Source of the DNA: Cryptomeria japonica
Lineage: Eukaryota; Streptophyta; Pinopsida; Cupressales; Cupressaceae
Length of the DNA stretch: 64,000 nucleotides
Direction: 5' to 3'
Assembly: GCF_030272615.1 (NCBI RefSeq)
Contig: NC_081415.1
Coordinates: 266,387,925-266,451,924, forward strand
Part shown: positions 22,031 to 34,363 of the stretch, piece after piece
Position numbering within the stretch: the stretch's first letter is position 1
How the letters are laid out: every line of letters begins with the position of its first letter
Notes under the pieces: generated by a model
Told to the model about the DNA's origin: nothing
Database searches by the model: none
Seen by the model: the letters and a program-made list of their open reading frames with translations, nothing else
Program-made: the position numbers and the translations under genes

Positions 22031-22930
22031 TTGTATTCTATTTTATTAACTAATTTTGGTGAACTAGAAGGATATGAAGAATCAATGTTGGTGGATGCCA
22101 AACAACAATGGGAGCCAAACATGAAAGAGGAAATGCATTCGTTGATGAAGAACCATACTTGGGACTTAGTCCCATTACCTATTAGAAAAAGAGCCTTTCC
22201 TAATAAATGGGTTCATAGGCTAAAGGAGGAGGATGGAGGACATAAAAGATATAAGGTCAGACTTGTGGTTAAAGGTTTTGCACAGAAAAAGGGTATAGAT
22301 TTTGATGAAATATTTTCCCCAGTTGTAAACTTGACTTCAATTAGAACTATTCTAAGTCTTGTGGCTGCAGAAGACTTGCATCTTGAACAACTAGATGTTA
22401 AAATATTTTTTCTCCATGGGGATTTGGAGGAAGAAATCTACATGCAACAACCGCAAGGATATGAGGTCAAAGGTAAGGAGGAGTTAGTGTGCATGTTGAA
22501 GAAGAGTTTCTATGGCCTAAAGCAAGCACCCCAACAATGGTATGTGAAACTTGATAGTTTCATGGCTGAATAAGGTTACCATGGATGTCATTCTGATCAT
22601 TGTGTTTATTTTAAGAGATTGGATAATGACAATTATATTATCTTGTTACTTTATGTTGACGACATGCTTGTTGCCAGGTCTAACATGCAACATATAAATG
22701 AACTTAAACATAAATTAGCAAAGTCATTTGCTATGAAGGATTTGGGTGCAACTAAACAAATCCTTGGTATGAGGATTTCATGGGACAAAAAAAATAGAAC
22801 ATTAAATTTGTCCCAAAGTGAGTATATAAAGGTGTTGAAAATATTTAACATGCAGAATGCTATATCAGCTAACGTGGAAGGTGCATCTACTTTAGATTTC
22901 CAAGGTAACGGTTCGTACACCTTTGGCTAG
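22031..22930 (+). pseudogene. Reverse transcriptase, element D
   Basis: Copia RT. Visible blocks are NHTWDLVPLP, KWVHRLKEEDGGHKRYKVRL, VVKGFAQKKGIDFDEIFSPV, LDVKIFFLHGDLEEEIYMQQ (usual DVKTAFLHG altered), LKKSFYGLKQAP and catalytic YVDD at 22652-22663. A TAA near 22571 splits it. The polymerase copies element RNA to DNA in the particle. The catalytic Asp pair is intact; the stop and the changed DVK-block make it inactive as it stands. Confidence 0.9.
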
Positions 22931-23590
22931 TCATTTCAAATTGACTAAGGAGATGTGTCTAAAGACACATGAAGAGGTAAATAAAATGCCTAACATCCTA
23001 CATTCATCAGCTTTTGGTAGTCTGATATATGTGATAGTATGCACACGACCAGATATGGCACATGTAGTGGGAGTTGTGAGCAGGTATATGAGCAATCCGG
23101 GAATGGAACATTAGAATGTTGTCAAATGGATTCTCAGGTATTTGAGAGGTACTTCTACCAAAGTATTATGTTTCAAAGGATAAAATGTTGTTCTATGAGG
23201 ATATGTTGACATTGATCTGGCAGGTGATATTGATACAAGGAGGAGTAATACAGGATATGTTTTTATTGTAGGGGGAACTGTAGTTAGCTGAATTTCTAGA
23301 TTGCAAAAGGTTGTTGTGCTTTCAACCACTGAAGCTAGCAAGGAGATGATTTGTTTACAACATTTTTTGGATGAATTGGGCCAGATGCAGAAGTATAGCC
23401 CATTGTATGCTCATAGCTAGAGTGCCATTAATCTTGTAAATAATTGCGCTCTTCATTTGAGGACAAAACACATTCAGTTTAGGTACCACTTCATACGGTT
23501 TGTTTTGGAGGATGGCCAGTTATGGCTTGAGAAGATTCACACAAGTGACAATCCTGCAGACATGTTCATGAAGGCAGTCCCATAGGAGAA
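22923..23590 (+). pseudogene. RNase H, element D
   Basis: RNase H of the copia type. The start resembles STPLASHFKL, followed by SSAFGSLIYVIVCTRPDMAH and RYMSNPGMEH. Then, across frame changes, come a [19 protein letters not shown] segment, LSTTEASKEM with the catalytic Glu context, and a HIQFRYHFIR to NPADMF end. Stops occur near 23113 and again in the middle. It would remove the RNA template during cDNA synthesis. This is the last coding domain; the stop at 23583 lies about 140 bases before the LTR. Confidence 0.85.
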
Positions 23591-23726
23591 GTTGATTTCC
23601 TCCTCCGTTTCTCTCAGCCTTCTTGGCTGAAAAACATGGAATTAAGGAACAACTATGTCTAGGACTTATCCAGTGGGAGCTACAAATTCAATAGTGTCGT
23701 CCAGGATTAGGCTCCAAGTGGGAGAT

Positions 23727-24190
23727 TGTTGATATGTGGTGACTAATCATGCAAGTACTATACACTCATTATGTATGCTCACCAAGGTTTAGGGGCGACA
23801 ACCCTTGAGAGTAGGGGTTTGGGGGTGCAACCCTTGAGAAAGCGGGGGTTCGGGGGTGCAGCCCCTGTGGAATTTTTTTTTGCCATTTTTTGTTGAAAAG
23901 AAAACTGACATCGAAAAAAAAAACCTAAAAATAACCGACTTTGAGTGTTGCCCTAAAAATTGCTTGTTATAAGCGGTTGGAATGTAAAAGGGTATTGTAA
24001 TGGTGTTGTAATGATTTGCTGGATAATAAGAAAAGATTGGACGACTATGTTTTGTGGATGTAGCCCATCTTGGGTGAACCACGTTCAATCTCTATGTTAT
24101 CTGTGTTATGCATTTTTATTCATCTTTTGTGTTTGTATATGCATATTATTGTTAATTTGTGTTTGCTTCGGATCTGCCTAAACCCTAACA
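23727..24190 (+). repeat. 3' LTR of element D
   Basis: Starts tgttgatatgtggtgac right after the polypurine tract ccaagtgggagat and ends aaccctaaca. Its length of 464 is usual for Tork LTRs. No second copy is in the window, so the right end is set by the CA and by LINE coding sequence resuming at 24191. Confidence 0.75.
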
Positions 24191-25330
24191 TTGATTAAAC
24201 ATTTTCTTTGGTCAAATGGGAAAGGGAAATAAAGGGTACATGCAAGAATTTGGGATTGGTGTTGTGTGAGTAAAGACTAAGGAGGTATGGGCTTGAAAGA
24301 TCTCAAAAAATAGGGTATTGCCTCAACAACCAAGTGGATTGTTAAGGCCTTGGAAGGAGAGAAACCATGGAAAATCCTGATTAGGAGGAATATTTGGGAT
24401 GCCTCCATCAAAGGGGCTAAAAAATGGAAAGTCTTACATATTTATTTGGCAAAAAAAAGTGTTATTCCACTAGGATCCAATGTATTTCATGACATATGGA
24501 GGGCATGGGAAATGAGAAAAAAATACCTTATTCATATTGATGCTATCAATTATATCAAAGGTGAAATTATTGGCTACAAATTAGCATGGTGGAACATTGA
24601 GCATAATGGTTAAATTGTTGTCCTTATCTAGGGTTGTTCCACTAGAAAGTGGAAGATGGCAGGGTTGTCTATGCTAAATGATTTATGTACAAAATATAAT
24701 GTGAAGGATTGATACAATCTAAAAATTCATTGTCATTTATTGAACAGTAATAAAAGAACTTAAATATTTGTTTCTAGAGCACTTGCGAACCTAAAAAATC
24801 CTATTAAGCTTGTTTATGAATCTGAATTCATTTCAAACACTAAATGGGTAGATGGTACTTTCTTTCTCGATCTTAAGGGTGGGTACCTATACATGTCCCT
24901 CACTTAAACTCAAATTGTTTTTGACCATACTAATGATAAATGGAACTTGAACCTCAATAATAAATTATGGAATAAGTCTCTTGGAGCCTGCTGGTCTAAT
25001 ATGATTGAACCTAAATTGAACTGTTTTAAATGGAAAAATTTGATTCATAAAATTGTTATCTGTAAACCCCTAGTAACCGTCTTTTTGTGGTAATAGTGAG
25101 AGTTGTTTTCGTATCTTTTTTTCAATACTAGTATGCTAATGTTGTTTGGTCTCTTTTTATGGGCAATATTAGAGGGTGGAATATTACAAATGAAGTTTGC
25201 TAGTCTGAAGCTCTTATGGGTTTTATTCCAGGGCTTAGTAAGAGGCATAATATTTTTTTGTCTTATTTTGTCTACTAACATCCTTTGGTTTTTACAGAAG
25301 AATAGAAATGACCACATATATCAAGGTAAA
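24191..25330 (+). pseudogene. LINE reverse transcriptase C-terminal remnant
   Basis: The end of a plant L1-type ORF2. In one frame from 24194 it reads IKHFLWSNGKGK, then RIWDWCCVSKD, GGMGLKDLKK and, from 24350, the ALEGEKPWKILIRRNI block. These are the segments that follow the RT core of plant LINEs. Near 24950-25050 NNKLWNKSLGACWSNMIEPK and LNCFKWKNLIHKI match the zinc-binding domain that ends such RTs. There are several TAG/TAA stops and no poly(A) tail that I can see. The 5' part is beyond the nested elements, outside the window. Confidence 0.75.
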
Positions 25331-26141
25331 TAAAGGACCCTTATTGAGTCTATATGTAAACTATAATTTTGTTGATTGTAGAACATGTTGCATTCACATT
25401 GAAACTCCTAGTTGGCAAATTTATGAAGATTATAAAGGAAGGAACCCCAATCTACTAATAGGACATTAAAGAACCAAACCCTTGGCCATGGGATCTCAAG
25501 CAAACAGACCAAAATTTCACAAATCAAAACCTGGATTTCTAAAATGTATATTGTAAGGAGCATCAATATCAACTAAGGAGGGATGAATCAATCAAACATT
25601 TGGAATATTACCACCAAAATTTCAACACTTACATATAGGAGAGGATCTACCCACCTCTTGAATAGGCCTTTGACTCTTTTTAGATTAATAGGACTAGGCC
25701 AAGACAAGAAGACAAGGGCAAAGGTAAAGAGAAAGCCAACGATTATGATGAGGAGGGCCAAAAGATAAAGATGGTGGAGAAAACCAAACTAATAGCGACA
25801 ATGAGTAAAATACCTGTTATACTAATATTACTGGCTAATGTAATAGACTATGTGAACTCAAACTATGGTTCATGATATGTATTTTGATTGAATTGCATAT
25901 TTTTTTTATATCTTAGTGATAGTCTGGTATGGGCATATTTTGAGTGACAAACTTGGTCACTAATCATGTAACTAGCCTGTAATTTTGTTTTCATATTAGT
26001 AATCGATGTACAATTAAAAAATAAATAAATCAACCACTTTCTAACTGCTCCCACTACAGGACGAAAGTTTTCACACTTGTGGCACAAAAAGATGAAATAA
26101 CTTTTTGTCACAAAAGGACAAAATTGCTAGCTGGAAAAATA
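25331..26141. other. Unassigned sequence after the LINE remnant
   Basis: 810 bases without a recognisable gene or repeat. The part up to about 25800 could be LINE 3' sequence. Short open stretches are not supported by any motif. Confidence 0.5.
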
Positions 26142-29100
26142 TGTAATGCCCCTCCGGTTGCTCTTTTGTATTATTTCTTCTTAATGTGGATTTGGCTACG
26201 AGCTCATGATTGTTCCATTTTCTTTTGGGTGTAAACCTTTATGTGGTTCTTTGCTATTATTATAGATGTTGTATTTGATTTTAGTGTGAGGCCTTGAGTG
26301 CCTAGATTTTGTCTTGATCAGACATATGTTATGTATTCATGTTTGACCAATGATATTCTAGATTGCTTCATGATGATCATGATTATGCTTCTGCATTGGG
26401 ATGCATGCTTTCTTATTGTGTTTGGTTGTGAGGACCATCATGTTATTGGTTACTGCATATTTTTTTGGATATTGGATTTGTTGTGGGTTATTAGCAATTT
26501 ATGGTGTTGGTGTTAATGTTAATGTGATCAATATTTGGAATGTGACAAGTGATGTTAATTTGGTTGGTTGATTTAAAAGAAATAAATAATATTTTATGTT
26601 ATTGTATTTTGTTATTGCATATCATTTATGAGATTAAATAATTAGCCGTATATTTATTTGATGGTGCTATGTTGATTTGATGAGATATCATGTTACTAAC
26701 AATGTTATTATGTGACCCCGATCGAGGAATGTTAATGATGCTTTCAATTACATTGTGTAATATGTATTTGTATGTATAGGTATTTGTATATTTTGGTTGG
26801 TGTAGGTACAGAGCATCAAATCCACATAGCTCCACAAGTCTAAGCATGCTCATATCCCCGACGATGGTTATAGGAGGTAGTACACTGGCCATTTATGTTA
26901 CCTAGTCATAAGCCATCATTCCTAATTTTGACGATTTTCCTTAATTTTATTCATTTATGTAGTGTCCCTCTTTGATTCATCTTTTGATTTATGCATCGAT
27001 AGACTTATCTAGACTCTTATGTGACATTTTGATTGATACTCATAACTTTATCATTTTCTCAGCTGCTTATTGATGATGCTAGATATTTCATATGGGCATT
27101 GATATATGGTGATTTATATCGCATGATGATATATCTTTGGTTATTTATGATAAATGGATTTACATTTGATGATTGATATGAACTCATAGTTTGTGGATGA
27201 ATTATATTACTTATGAAGTTATGATGGAATCTTGATTATGCTGATGCCACTTCATGATTATATTGGATGAGATGATGCTATGTTGATTGTGATTGTCTGA
27301 CTACTATATTTGTGATAGAGACAATGTCATACCACTCATTATGAGCATGATATGATGTTGTGATTCTCTCTCACTTGTCTGATCATTTATGATATATGTT
27401 ATTGTATATGTTGTCTCGTGGTTGTGGTGGTTGCAGGATTGCAGGTACTAGACATCGACTCCACCTGGTCTCATAGGTCTGAGTGTGTCTTTATCCCAAT
27501 GACGAGTTGATCAGAGACAACATGGGTTCCCTCTTCACACTCTAGGCTTAAGTTGACATCCTTGTCAGTCTAGTGTCTAGTCATGAGTCATCATTTTGGT
27601 ATCTTGTGATGAGATGTTTGGCCTTATGTCGGGTTGCCTGTGGAGCTATGGTTATTTAATTAATTAATTAATAATTGATTAATATAGTTTATTACTATTT
27701 AAATTAATTTAATGTATAGTTTGATATTTAATAGTTAATTGGTTTGTATAGTATTTATTATTTATTGTCTAATTATTTATTATTTGAGCCTTTTGGATTT
27801 ATTATTCATTTATATAGTTTGTGGCTTTAATATTTAATTTGGGGATTTAATATTTAATTTCCCATGGCTTGTTTAATTATTGGTTATTTATATTTTTATT
27901 TATTCCCTTTTTACTATTTGGGTTAGTTAAATATTTTATATTCTACCTACCCTATTATTCTATGGGCTGTGACAATTGGGTAAGTAAATATTATTTTATA
28001 TTCCTTACCTCGAATTCAAGTAAGGGTTGATATGAAATATAGTATTTTGGATTATTTTGATTGGCTATATTTTGGCTGTAGTTTTAAAATTTATTTATTT
28101 ATTGAGCTTTTTGAGATTTTGCCTAAGTTGGCTTCTGGGAGTAATTTCTATCGGATTGAAGATTTGGATTGTTCTGGAGTTGGATTTTGGTTTTGCTGGA
28201 TTTTGGAATTGGAACTGCGCTTCTTCAAATATCATTGCGATAACTTCTATTGATCTAGGTTGGTTCAATTTTTCTCTCTGCAAATTCGTTTATGGAAAAG
28301 ACTGTTTTCTCCGTGTTTGCAAAAGTTGTTTGCTAGGAAATTTGGGAGAGTTTATCATATGGCTAAGAATATATAAATATGTGCATATAAACTTTGGGTT
28401 AAAAGTATATTATATGCTTTAATTTGTGTGCTACGAATTGGAGTTGTTTTTTGTGTTTACTGTGAACGACTCTTGTGTTCTTTTCTATGCATTGTCTTGT
28501 TGGGTAAGTGATGATGAGTCTGGATTGATCCAGCCATTCTAGGTGTAAGGCCTTGTTGTTAATTAAGCCTTTTGGTATAGTACCTATTGATGGGAATGGT
28601 TTCTATGTATGCCTGAAATCTTTGTGTATGTCGATCTGGTAGTAGAGTTGTATTCTCTCACTAGCTACTATTTGTTATTTTGCTAAGTCCCTTGGTTTGC
28701 GTATAGAATTGTGTCTTTATTTGTTATGTTTTCAACATTGTTCGTTTAATTTATGACCTTCCAGACTTGTTTCAATTATTTACTTTCCATTCTCTGAGAT
28801 TTTTCTATCAAAGCACTAAATCTTTGTGCGAATGTGTTGAAACATTGTATGTGCTATGGTTATTAAAAAATGTGCTAGAGATATTTATATATGTGTTGTT
28901 AAATTATTCATATGCACTTTTTTAATATGTAAATGCATTGTTTAAACCCTCATATGCATTGTGGGAGTTTGCATAGGGGCTACTCTATTAGACATAAGTG
29001 CTAAATTGTTTAACCAAGGTGCTATCTGTCTTGTAAAAGTGCTATTTTGCTTTATAACTAGTTTTTTTGATGGTTTTGGCTTTTTGAGTTGATTTTTTTG

Positions 29101-30287
29101 GGTCTACTTTTCGTACCAGAGGCTATTTGTATCTTCCTTGTGTTTTTCCAATACTATATATTGTTTTGTTTTGGTTATATGTTATGCTTTTGTTTTGACA
29201 AGTTGTGTAGTGCCTTGCTGTTGCAGAAAGTAATAATTTGGCTCTAGCAAGGTGATATGCCTTGTTGTGGAGGATTGATATAGATGTGTGCATGTGTGGC
29301 TGAGCAAGGGGAAATTATGCTTGCTCTTGTTATGTATTATTGAGGCTCTTGGTTACTTCATGTTATGGGAATTATGACATATGTCTATTATTGGATTTCA
29401 TACCTATATGTATGTGGATGTATTTATAGAATGTATTTGTATGAGCCTCTTGTGTTATTGTATTTGGATATCCTAAGGTCTTAGAACATGGTTAGGGGGA
29501 GTGGGATTTCATGTGTTGGTCAGGGTCATGAGAGATAGGTTGCTAAGAGGTTCCTTTGAAAGGATGCTTAGAGTCTAGACCACGAGGGCATATTGAAAGT
29601 TTTCCTTGTTTTAAATAAGTGACAACCTTAATAATTAATTAGATGGGTTGGGTAATTAGGTTTCATCTAAACAAGATAATAATTTGGTTTGGGCCCCAAC
29701 ACTTAGTCCTGGGGAGGATGTTTTAGGATAAGCTTGGGAAGGCCATTATGATGACTAACTGAACTCCCTTGAATCTCTCATAGGTTGAGACAGTTCCACA
29801 TGTCTATCAAGGTATGGTATTATCCCTTCTTTATGAGGATAGAATGCAATGACATGTATATCAGGGTGTGACATTATTCCTTATTAGTGAGGATAGCATG
29901 TGATGACACTCTTTCCCTACATGTGTCCTTGTTCCTTATGCCTTTATTGTTGATATGCCTCTAAGAGTTTTCTATGTTTTATGATTAAGCCTTGTGATGT
30001 GATTTGGCTTGCTCATTATGCATTACTTCTTTGTTGTGGTATGTGAGTTGTTGTAATCTCTTTGATTGTTAGGTGTCAACCTAGGTCTAGAGTGTGTGTG
30101 GGACCTTGTGCCATCTCCTATCATGGGGAGTAGTTCCTTATGGTTCCACATGGTCGGCTGCTTTGATGCCTTCTTCCATTGGGATGTTCTTCATTGGATT
30201 CTTTATGCGTGGATGTGGATTCTTATCTCTTCATCTTATGGATGGTTTCTTGTAGTAGATTGATGTATCATGATTCTTGATAGTTAT
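26142..30287. other. AT-rich unassigned DNA, possible long LTR, left part
   Basis: Begins tgtaatgccc, a common LTR start, and has no supported gene. It has a diverged internal direct repeat: 26806-26915 (gtaggtacagagcatc, then cacatagctccacaagtct) against 27436-27600 (gcaggtactagacatc, then ctccacctggtctcataggt), both closing with ctagtcat-ag-catcat. 27650-27960 is a run of ttaatta. It ends where B is inserted and continues at 41725. Confidence 0.45.
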
Positions 30288-31065
30288 TGTTTATGGTGAA
30301 AATGGATAAAATAATATTGAAAGACTAAATGAATTCAACCACAAAACACTAGCCTAACAACAACAAAGATCCACCATAACATATGAAGATTACCTAAGAC
30401 AATGTAAATCAAATGAAATCACAAAGATTATACCATCACATGTCCAATAGGGTTTGGATCTCCATTCTTCCTATCTCCATTGATCTTGCTTGATATATTT
30501 GCTCTCAGATTTTATGTGTGCACAAGAGCTCAACAAAGAACGGAAATGTGGTTGCAAGTAGGCTTGATCACATATGAAAGTTCAAAAGCGTAGTTGGGAA
30601 GTCAACTGATCAGGGTTAATAATGAAGAAAGCATCTCCTTATATAGAAGACACCATAAGAAATGGAGGGATAAGATTGAGAGGTGTAAAAGATAAATGGT
30701 CGACTATGATTAGAGGGTAGGTTGAGAAAATAAGAAAATAATGAGAGGGTAGGTAGTGTAGGAATTAAGAGATGAATGACATGTGTCATGGGTAGAAAAG
30801 GTTAATAAATTAATTAAATAAATAAAGATTTATTTAATTAATAGAAGAAGTGGGATCAATTAAATAAATTAAATATTTATTTAATTTAGGAAAGGACAAT
30901 TTAAATAAATAAATATATTTATTTAAATGAGAAATAAGGCTAGAAGAGGATAAATGAATTAAATAAATAAATAAATATTTATTTAATTAATAGAAGAGTT
31001 AGGCTAAAATAATTAAATAAATAAAATATTTATTTAATTAGACTAGACAATTTTAGGTGTCTACA
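30288..31065 (-). repeat. 3' LTR of element B
   Basis: On the plus strand it runs from tgtttatggtgaaaatgg to ttttaggtgtctaca. On the element strand it therefore starts tgtagacacctaaaa. It pairs with 40977-41724. It contains taaataaatatttattta blocks near its U3 end. Confidence 0.92.
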
Positions 31066-31112
31066 TTTTGCCCCTCTTTGAGACAATGCAGCTCGTCGCG
31101 TTGTTTCAAAGA
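31066..31112 (-). promoter_or_regulatory. Polypurine tract and overlapping hairpin, element B
   Basis: The complement of 31066-31081 is tcaaagaggggcaaaa, the same tract as in A. tctttga (31075-31081) pairs with tcaaaga (31106-31112). The loop on the element strand begins aacaacgcg, as in A (ccaacgcg). Confidence 0.8.
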
Positions 31113-31311
31113 AGATAATATGAATTGATACAAAGTTTCCCCAAGATGGGAATGATATGCCCCCTCAAGAGATTGGATGAAAATGTCTGAAAAGATCGTA
31201 GACAATCTCTCGATAAGAAAGAAAGGCTAGAAAGGATTGACCAGATAGAGTGACAGAGTCACATGATAATGAAGATTGACTCAGGAAATGAGGGCTAGGG
31301 CTAGGGTAGTC

Positions 31312-31475
31312 TATAAGATAGACCATAAGGAGAAAACATCCTCATTGTCATCCACACATCCAAGAGATCAGAGTGCAGAGAGAGAATAGAGCAGCTGCAA
31401 TTAGCAGCGATGACATAAGTGCATAGATTCGATCGTGTTCACCGATTTCAGAGGCCAGCAGATGCAGGAGAGCCG
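31312..31475 (+). promoter_or_regulatory. Possible promoter and first exon of an antisense gene
   Basis: tataagata at 31312 is a TATA-like box. About 30 bases on, a ctcattgtcatcc stretch could be an initiator. The segment ends with gagagccg followed by gtaagtacc at 31476, a near-perfect plant splice donor. The frame in phase with the PMD exon is open from 31419 to 31475 but contains no ATG. This is an inference from signals; no transcript evidence is available here. Confidence 0.4.
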
Positions 31476-31674
31476 GTAAGTACCACAAAAACTCCTTGTA
31501 CTTTGTTGCAATAAATGTTGTCATTAATGCATGCTAGGTAGCACATTTAATGCATTTTAGATATTTCAAACAAGGTCAAAAAATGCTAAGGCACGTCTGG
31601 GTAGGCTAGGCGTGTATGTGCAGTCTGAAAGCGCGTTTATATCATAAAGGTGCATTTATCTCTTCTAGGCCAAA

Positions 31675-31865
31675 TTGGCAGTTTTGTGATGAACATACGC
31701 TATCAATTGGATAAGCTGTTGAGAGGATACACTCAAGCAGGTCCTCTAGAGAAGACTAGGATAGCAAATAGGGCTAGGATTGACAATTATGTGATAGAAC
31801 ATACGTTGTCAATTAGGAAACTACTCAAGAGGATACACTCAAGTAGAGGCCCTAGGATAAGATAG
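31675..31865 (+). repeat. Two diverged direct copies of about 105 bp
   Basis: Copy one has tgtgatgaacatacgctatc and agaggatacactcaag; copy two has tgtgatagaacatacgttg and agaggatacactcaag. They are followed directly by the shorter minisatellite. Confidence 0.7.
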
Positions 31866-31867
31866 AT

Positions 31868-32190
31868 CAAGGCACTTTGTGATGAACAGGGAGTACCAAG
31901 ACAAAGTACCTTGTGATGAACAGGGAGTACTAAGACATAGTACTTTGTGATGAATAGGGAGTACTAAAAAAAAGAGCAGCACTTTGTGGTGAATAGTGAG
32001 TGCAAATATGAGCAACACTTTGTGATGAATAGGGAGTGCAAAAACATGTAGTACTTTGTGACGAACATGGGGTACCACTAGGATAAACAACAACACTTTG
32101 TGATGAACAATGAGTGTCACTAGGATAGAGTATCATAAGCACTTAGATAAAAAGCAGCATTTTGTGATGAACAAGGAATACCACTTTAAC
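31868..32190 (+). repeat. Minisatellite with actttgtgatgaacagggag units
   Basis: Eight or nine imperfect units of about 30-50 bases, each with a variant of actttgtgatgaacagggag followed by tac or tgc and a variable A-rich spacer. It lies in the putative intron between the donor at 31476 and the acceptor at 32217. Confidence 0.85.
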
Positions 32191-32217
32191 TGACATAGTT
32201 GATTTGCTTGACTGCAG

Positions 32218-32574
32218 GAGTACCTACCTATGCTGGAGTCACGAGAGAGATTCCCATCGACTCAAAGTTTACGACCGGAGCTAACATTTGAGGATAGGGC
32301 AGTGATTGAGGTTATGGGCTTGCGACATATTCTGTATGTGCCTGAGTTTCAGGCGAACATGGGGTTGCTAACTGCACTGGCTAAGAGATGGTACTCAGAG
32401 ACTTGTACTTTCCATTTGCCGATGTGTAAGATGATAGTCACCTTGGAGGATGTATATAGGATTCTGAGGATACCGATTGATGGGGAGTTAGTTCCTTACG
32501 ATCGAGACAGAGATAAGAATCTAGCAATGGGGTCATGGGTCCTCCACCACCACCTGATAGAGGGGGCAAGATAG
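32218..32574 (+). pseudogene. Plant mobile domain (PMD) fragment, antisense in element B
   Basis: Plus-strand frame, opposite to gag of B. From the ATG at 32230 it has 114 codons. It contains DRAVIEVMGLRHILYVPEF, then LLTALAKRWYSETCTFHLP and KMIVTLEDVYRILRIPIDGE. This is the N-terminal part of the plant mobile domain found in MAIN/MAIL proteins and in many plant transposons (pattern 'LvERWRpETHTFHLP-GEMTvTLeDV--lLGLPIDG'). A full PMD has over 300 residues, so about two thirds are missing. The frame has a TGA at 32209 and opens right at a good acceptor, gacttgactgcag|g style, at 32217. PMD proteins act in gene silencing and genome stability; the role in an element is unknown. Confidence 0.75.
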
Positions 32575-34363
32575 ATGATCCTGGGGTGGATCCTTCCAGG
32601 GCTTAGACTCCATCGAGGCTAGGCAGCTCTGAGGGAGGGAGTTCATCATAGCCTTAGAGGGCTCCCTATTTATCAGTTTTGTACCATTTTTGTATGATGA
32701 TGTAGACACCTTTGGGTGATTTTGTAGCCATATGTATTTTGACATCATTGTATCATGACACTTATGATTTTGATATATATATGAGATGATTCATCTTTGT
32801 AGAAGCTATATGCATGTGTACCTATGTGATGTTTCTATGTGATGCATATATCTATGTGATGCAAGTATGTACATGAGGAAATGCAATATTTTTGTTCTTT
32901 TATGTTTTTAAATGTTATGCCAATGCAAATGTGAATGTATGAAATGCAGATGAATATGATGAGAATGTAGAATGTGCTAACATGTGTTGTGTGTAGGATG
33001 TGATGCAATTGTAATATCTATATGTATGCATGAAATGCTATTATGTGGTAATGCAGGTGCAAACTGAATGAAATGCAAATGTTTTTGGTGTGTCATTATA
33101 CTCAGTCATATGATAGCAGGCTACACAGACTCAAGAAGGACGATGGAAGTCAATCAAGAAAGGGGGATGGAAGACATAAGATATGAACGTGAAAGAGCTT
33201 CTTGTGCCTTATCATCATTGAGCTTTATTATGGCAAAATAGGTTATGACAATCTAGGCATATGTTCAACCCAAAAAATCATTGTACCCATTTGCATGGAG
33301 ATAAGATAGTTGTAAACAAGGAATGCCCCAGTTCACACTAAACTCTCAGTGTCCTCATATCCTTGGACAAGTCATAGCATTACTAAGAGACAATCCACAG
33401 ACAACAAAAGAAAACTAGGTGACGATACCCCATCCTCGCCTTTCTAGTCAAAGACATCCTGGAGATAAAATCTCTAGTCAGAGACATCCCAGAAAAGCTA
33501 AAATACATGTCACCAAAAGATTAAATCAAAAAGAAAACCAAGACTCGACACCAACATCCATTGTAGTCCTCAAGTTTTAGTGTCTCTTGTCACTTGTATA
33601 AGTCTATTTGATTGTGGTCATAATGTTTACTTTCTCAAAAAGGATAGATAACATTGAACCATAATATTGTCTGAGTCTGTTGAAAGATTTGATTTGTTGA
33701 AGCCCATTGTTGCTGTTGTGTCTCATCTGAAACTGACTGAATCCATGCAACTGATACTTTATTGCGGAGAAGATGAAACTTTATTGTAGATATGTGATGC
33801 AAATGCTGCTTTATTGCGGATTGTGCGTGGAGAGACTGAAGAAAATTGAAAGAAACTGTACTCCTCGAAACATGTGATGCTCTTAGTTCCACACCCATCA
33901 CTAGACATAGGATTTGACTTAGCCACATATAGGATCTGATTTATTATGGATGGAAAGGGATGAAAATGAAGGTTTATTATGAATGGCTAACCAATTTTAG
34001 GTAGATCAATAACAAGCCATGATGGGAATGGGTAAGCTTATTATGAATGAAGAGGTTGTGAGTGTGTGCAAAGTGAAAGGATGAGATGGAATCCTGAAGA
34101 AGGGAGGAGCAATGTCTCTATGCGTGATGTTGGTGATCTAGTTTTTACCATGGTACTTGCTCAGGGCGCCATCGAAGTGGTTTTCACCATTGTACGAAAT
34201 GTTTTTCTATTTTTCAATTTTTTTTGTGTCACAAGGTGCCTGTTTGCTAGGTTTTCACCAAGTAACGATTTTTTATGTTTTATGATTTTTTTGTATTTTT
34301 TATTTTTAAATTTTTTTTTTTGTATTTTGATTTTTTTTTTTTGAATTAGGATACTCTGAAGAG
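32575..34363. other. Post-pol region of element B
   Basis: No supported gene. It includes an AT-rich stretch after the PMD fragment (32650-33100, many atgcaaatg and tatgtgatg words) that could be its 3' untranslated part, unassigned sequence to 34230, and the conserved ggtgaaaacc motif (complement of 34235-34259). Confidence 0.55.

Larger units (their letters stand above)
21608..24190 (+). mobile_element. Tork/TNT1-like Ty1-copia element D, 3' part
   Basis: Copia-type remnant holding the end of integrase, RT, RNase H, polypurine tract and 3' LTR. The order integrase before RT is diagnostic for copia. The MKDLG-ATKQILGMRI block and the stop-flanked STPLASHFKLTKEMC block resemble the tobacco TNT1 group. 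Its first part is not in the window because C inserted into the integrase C-region. Its 3' LTR joins LINE coding sequence at 24191, so D itself landed in a LINE. Confidence 0.88.

Noticed and set aside
28032-28422. Overlapping plus-strand frames rich in Phe, Leu and Trp, resembling membrane segments
   Set aside because: T-rich DNA gives such residues by chance; no start context, no conserved motif, three overlapping frames equally open.
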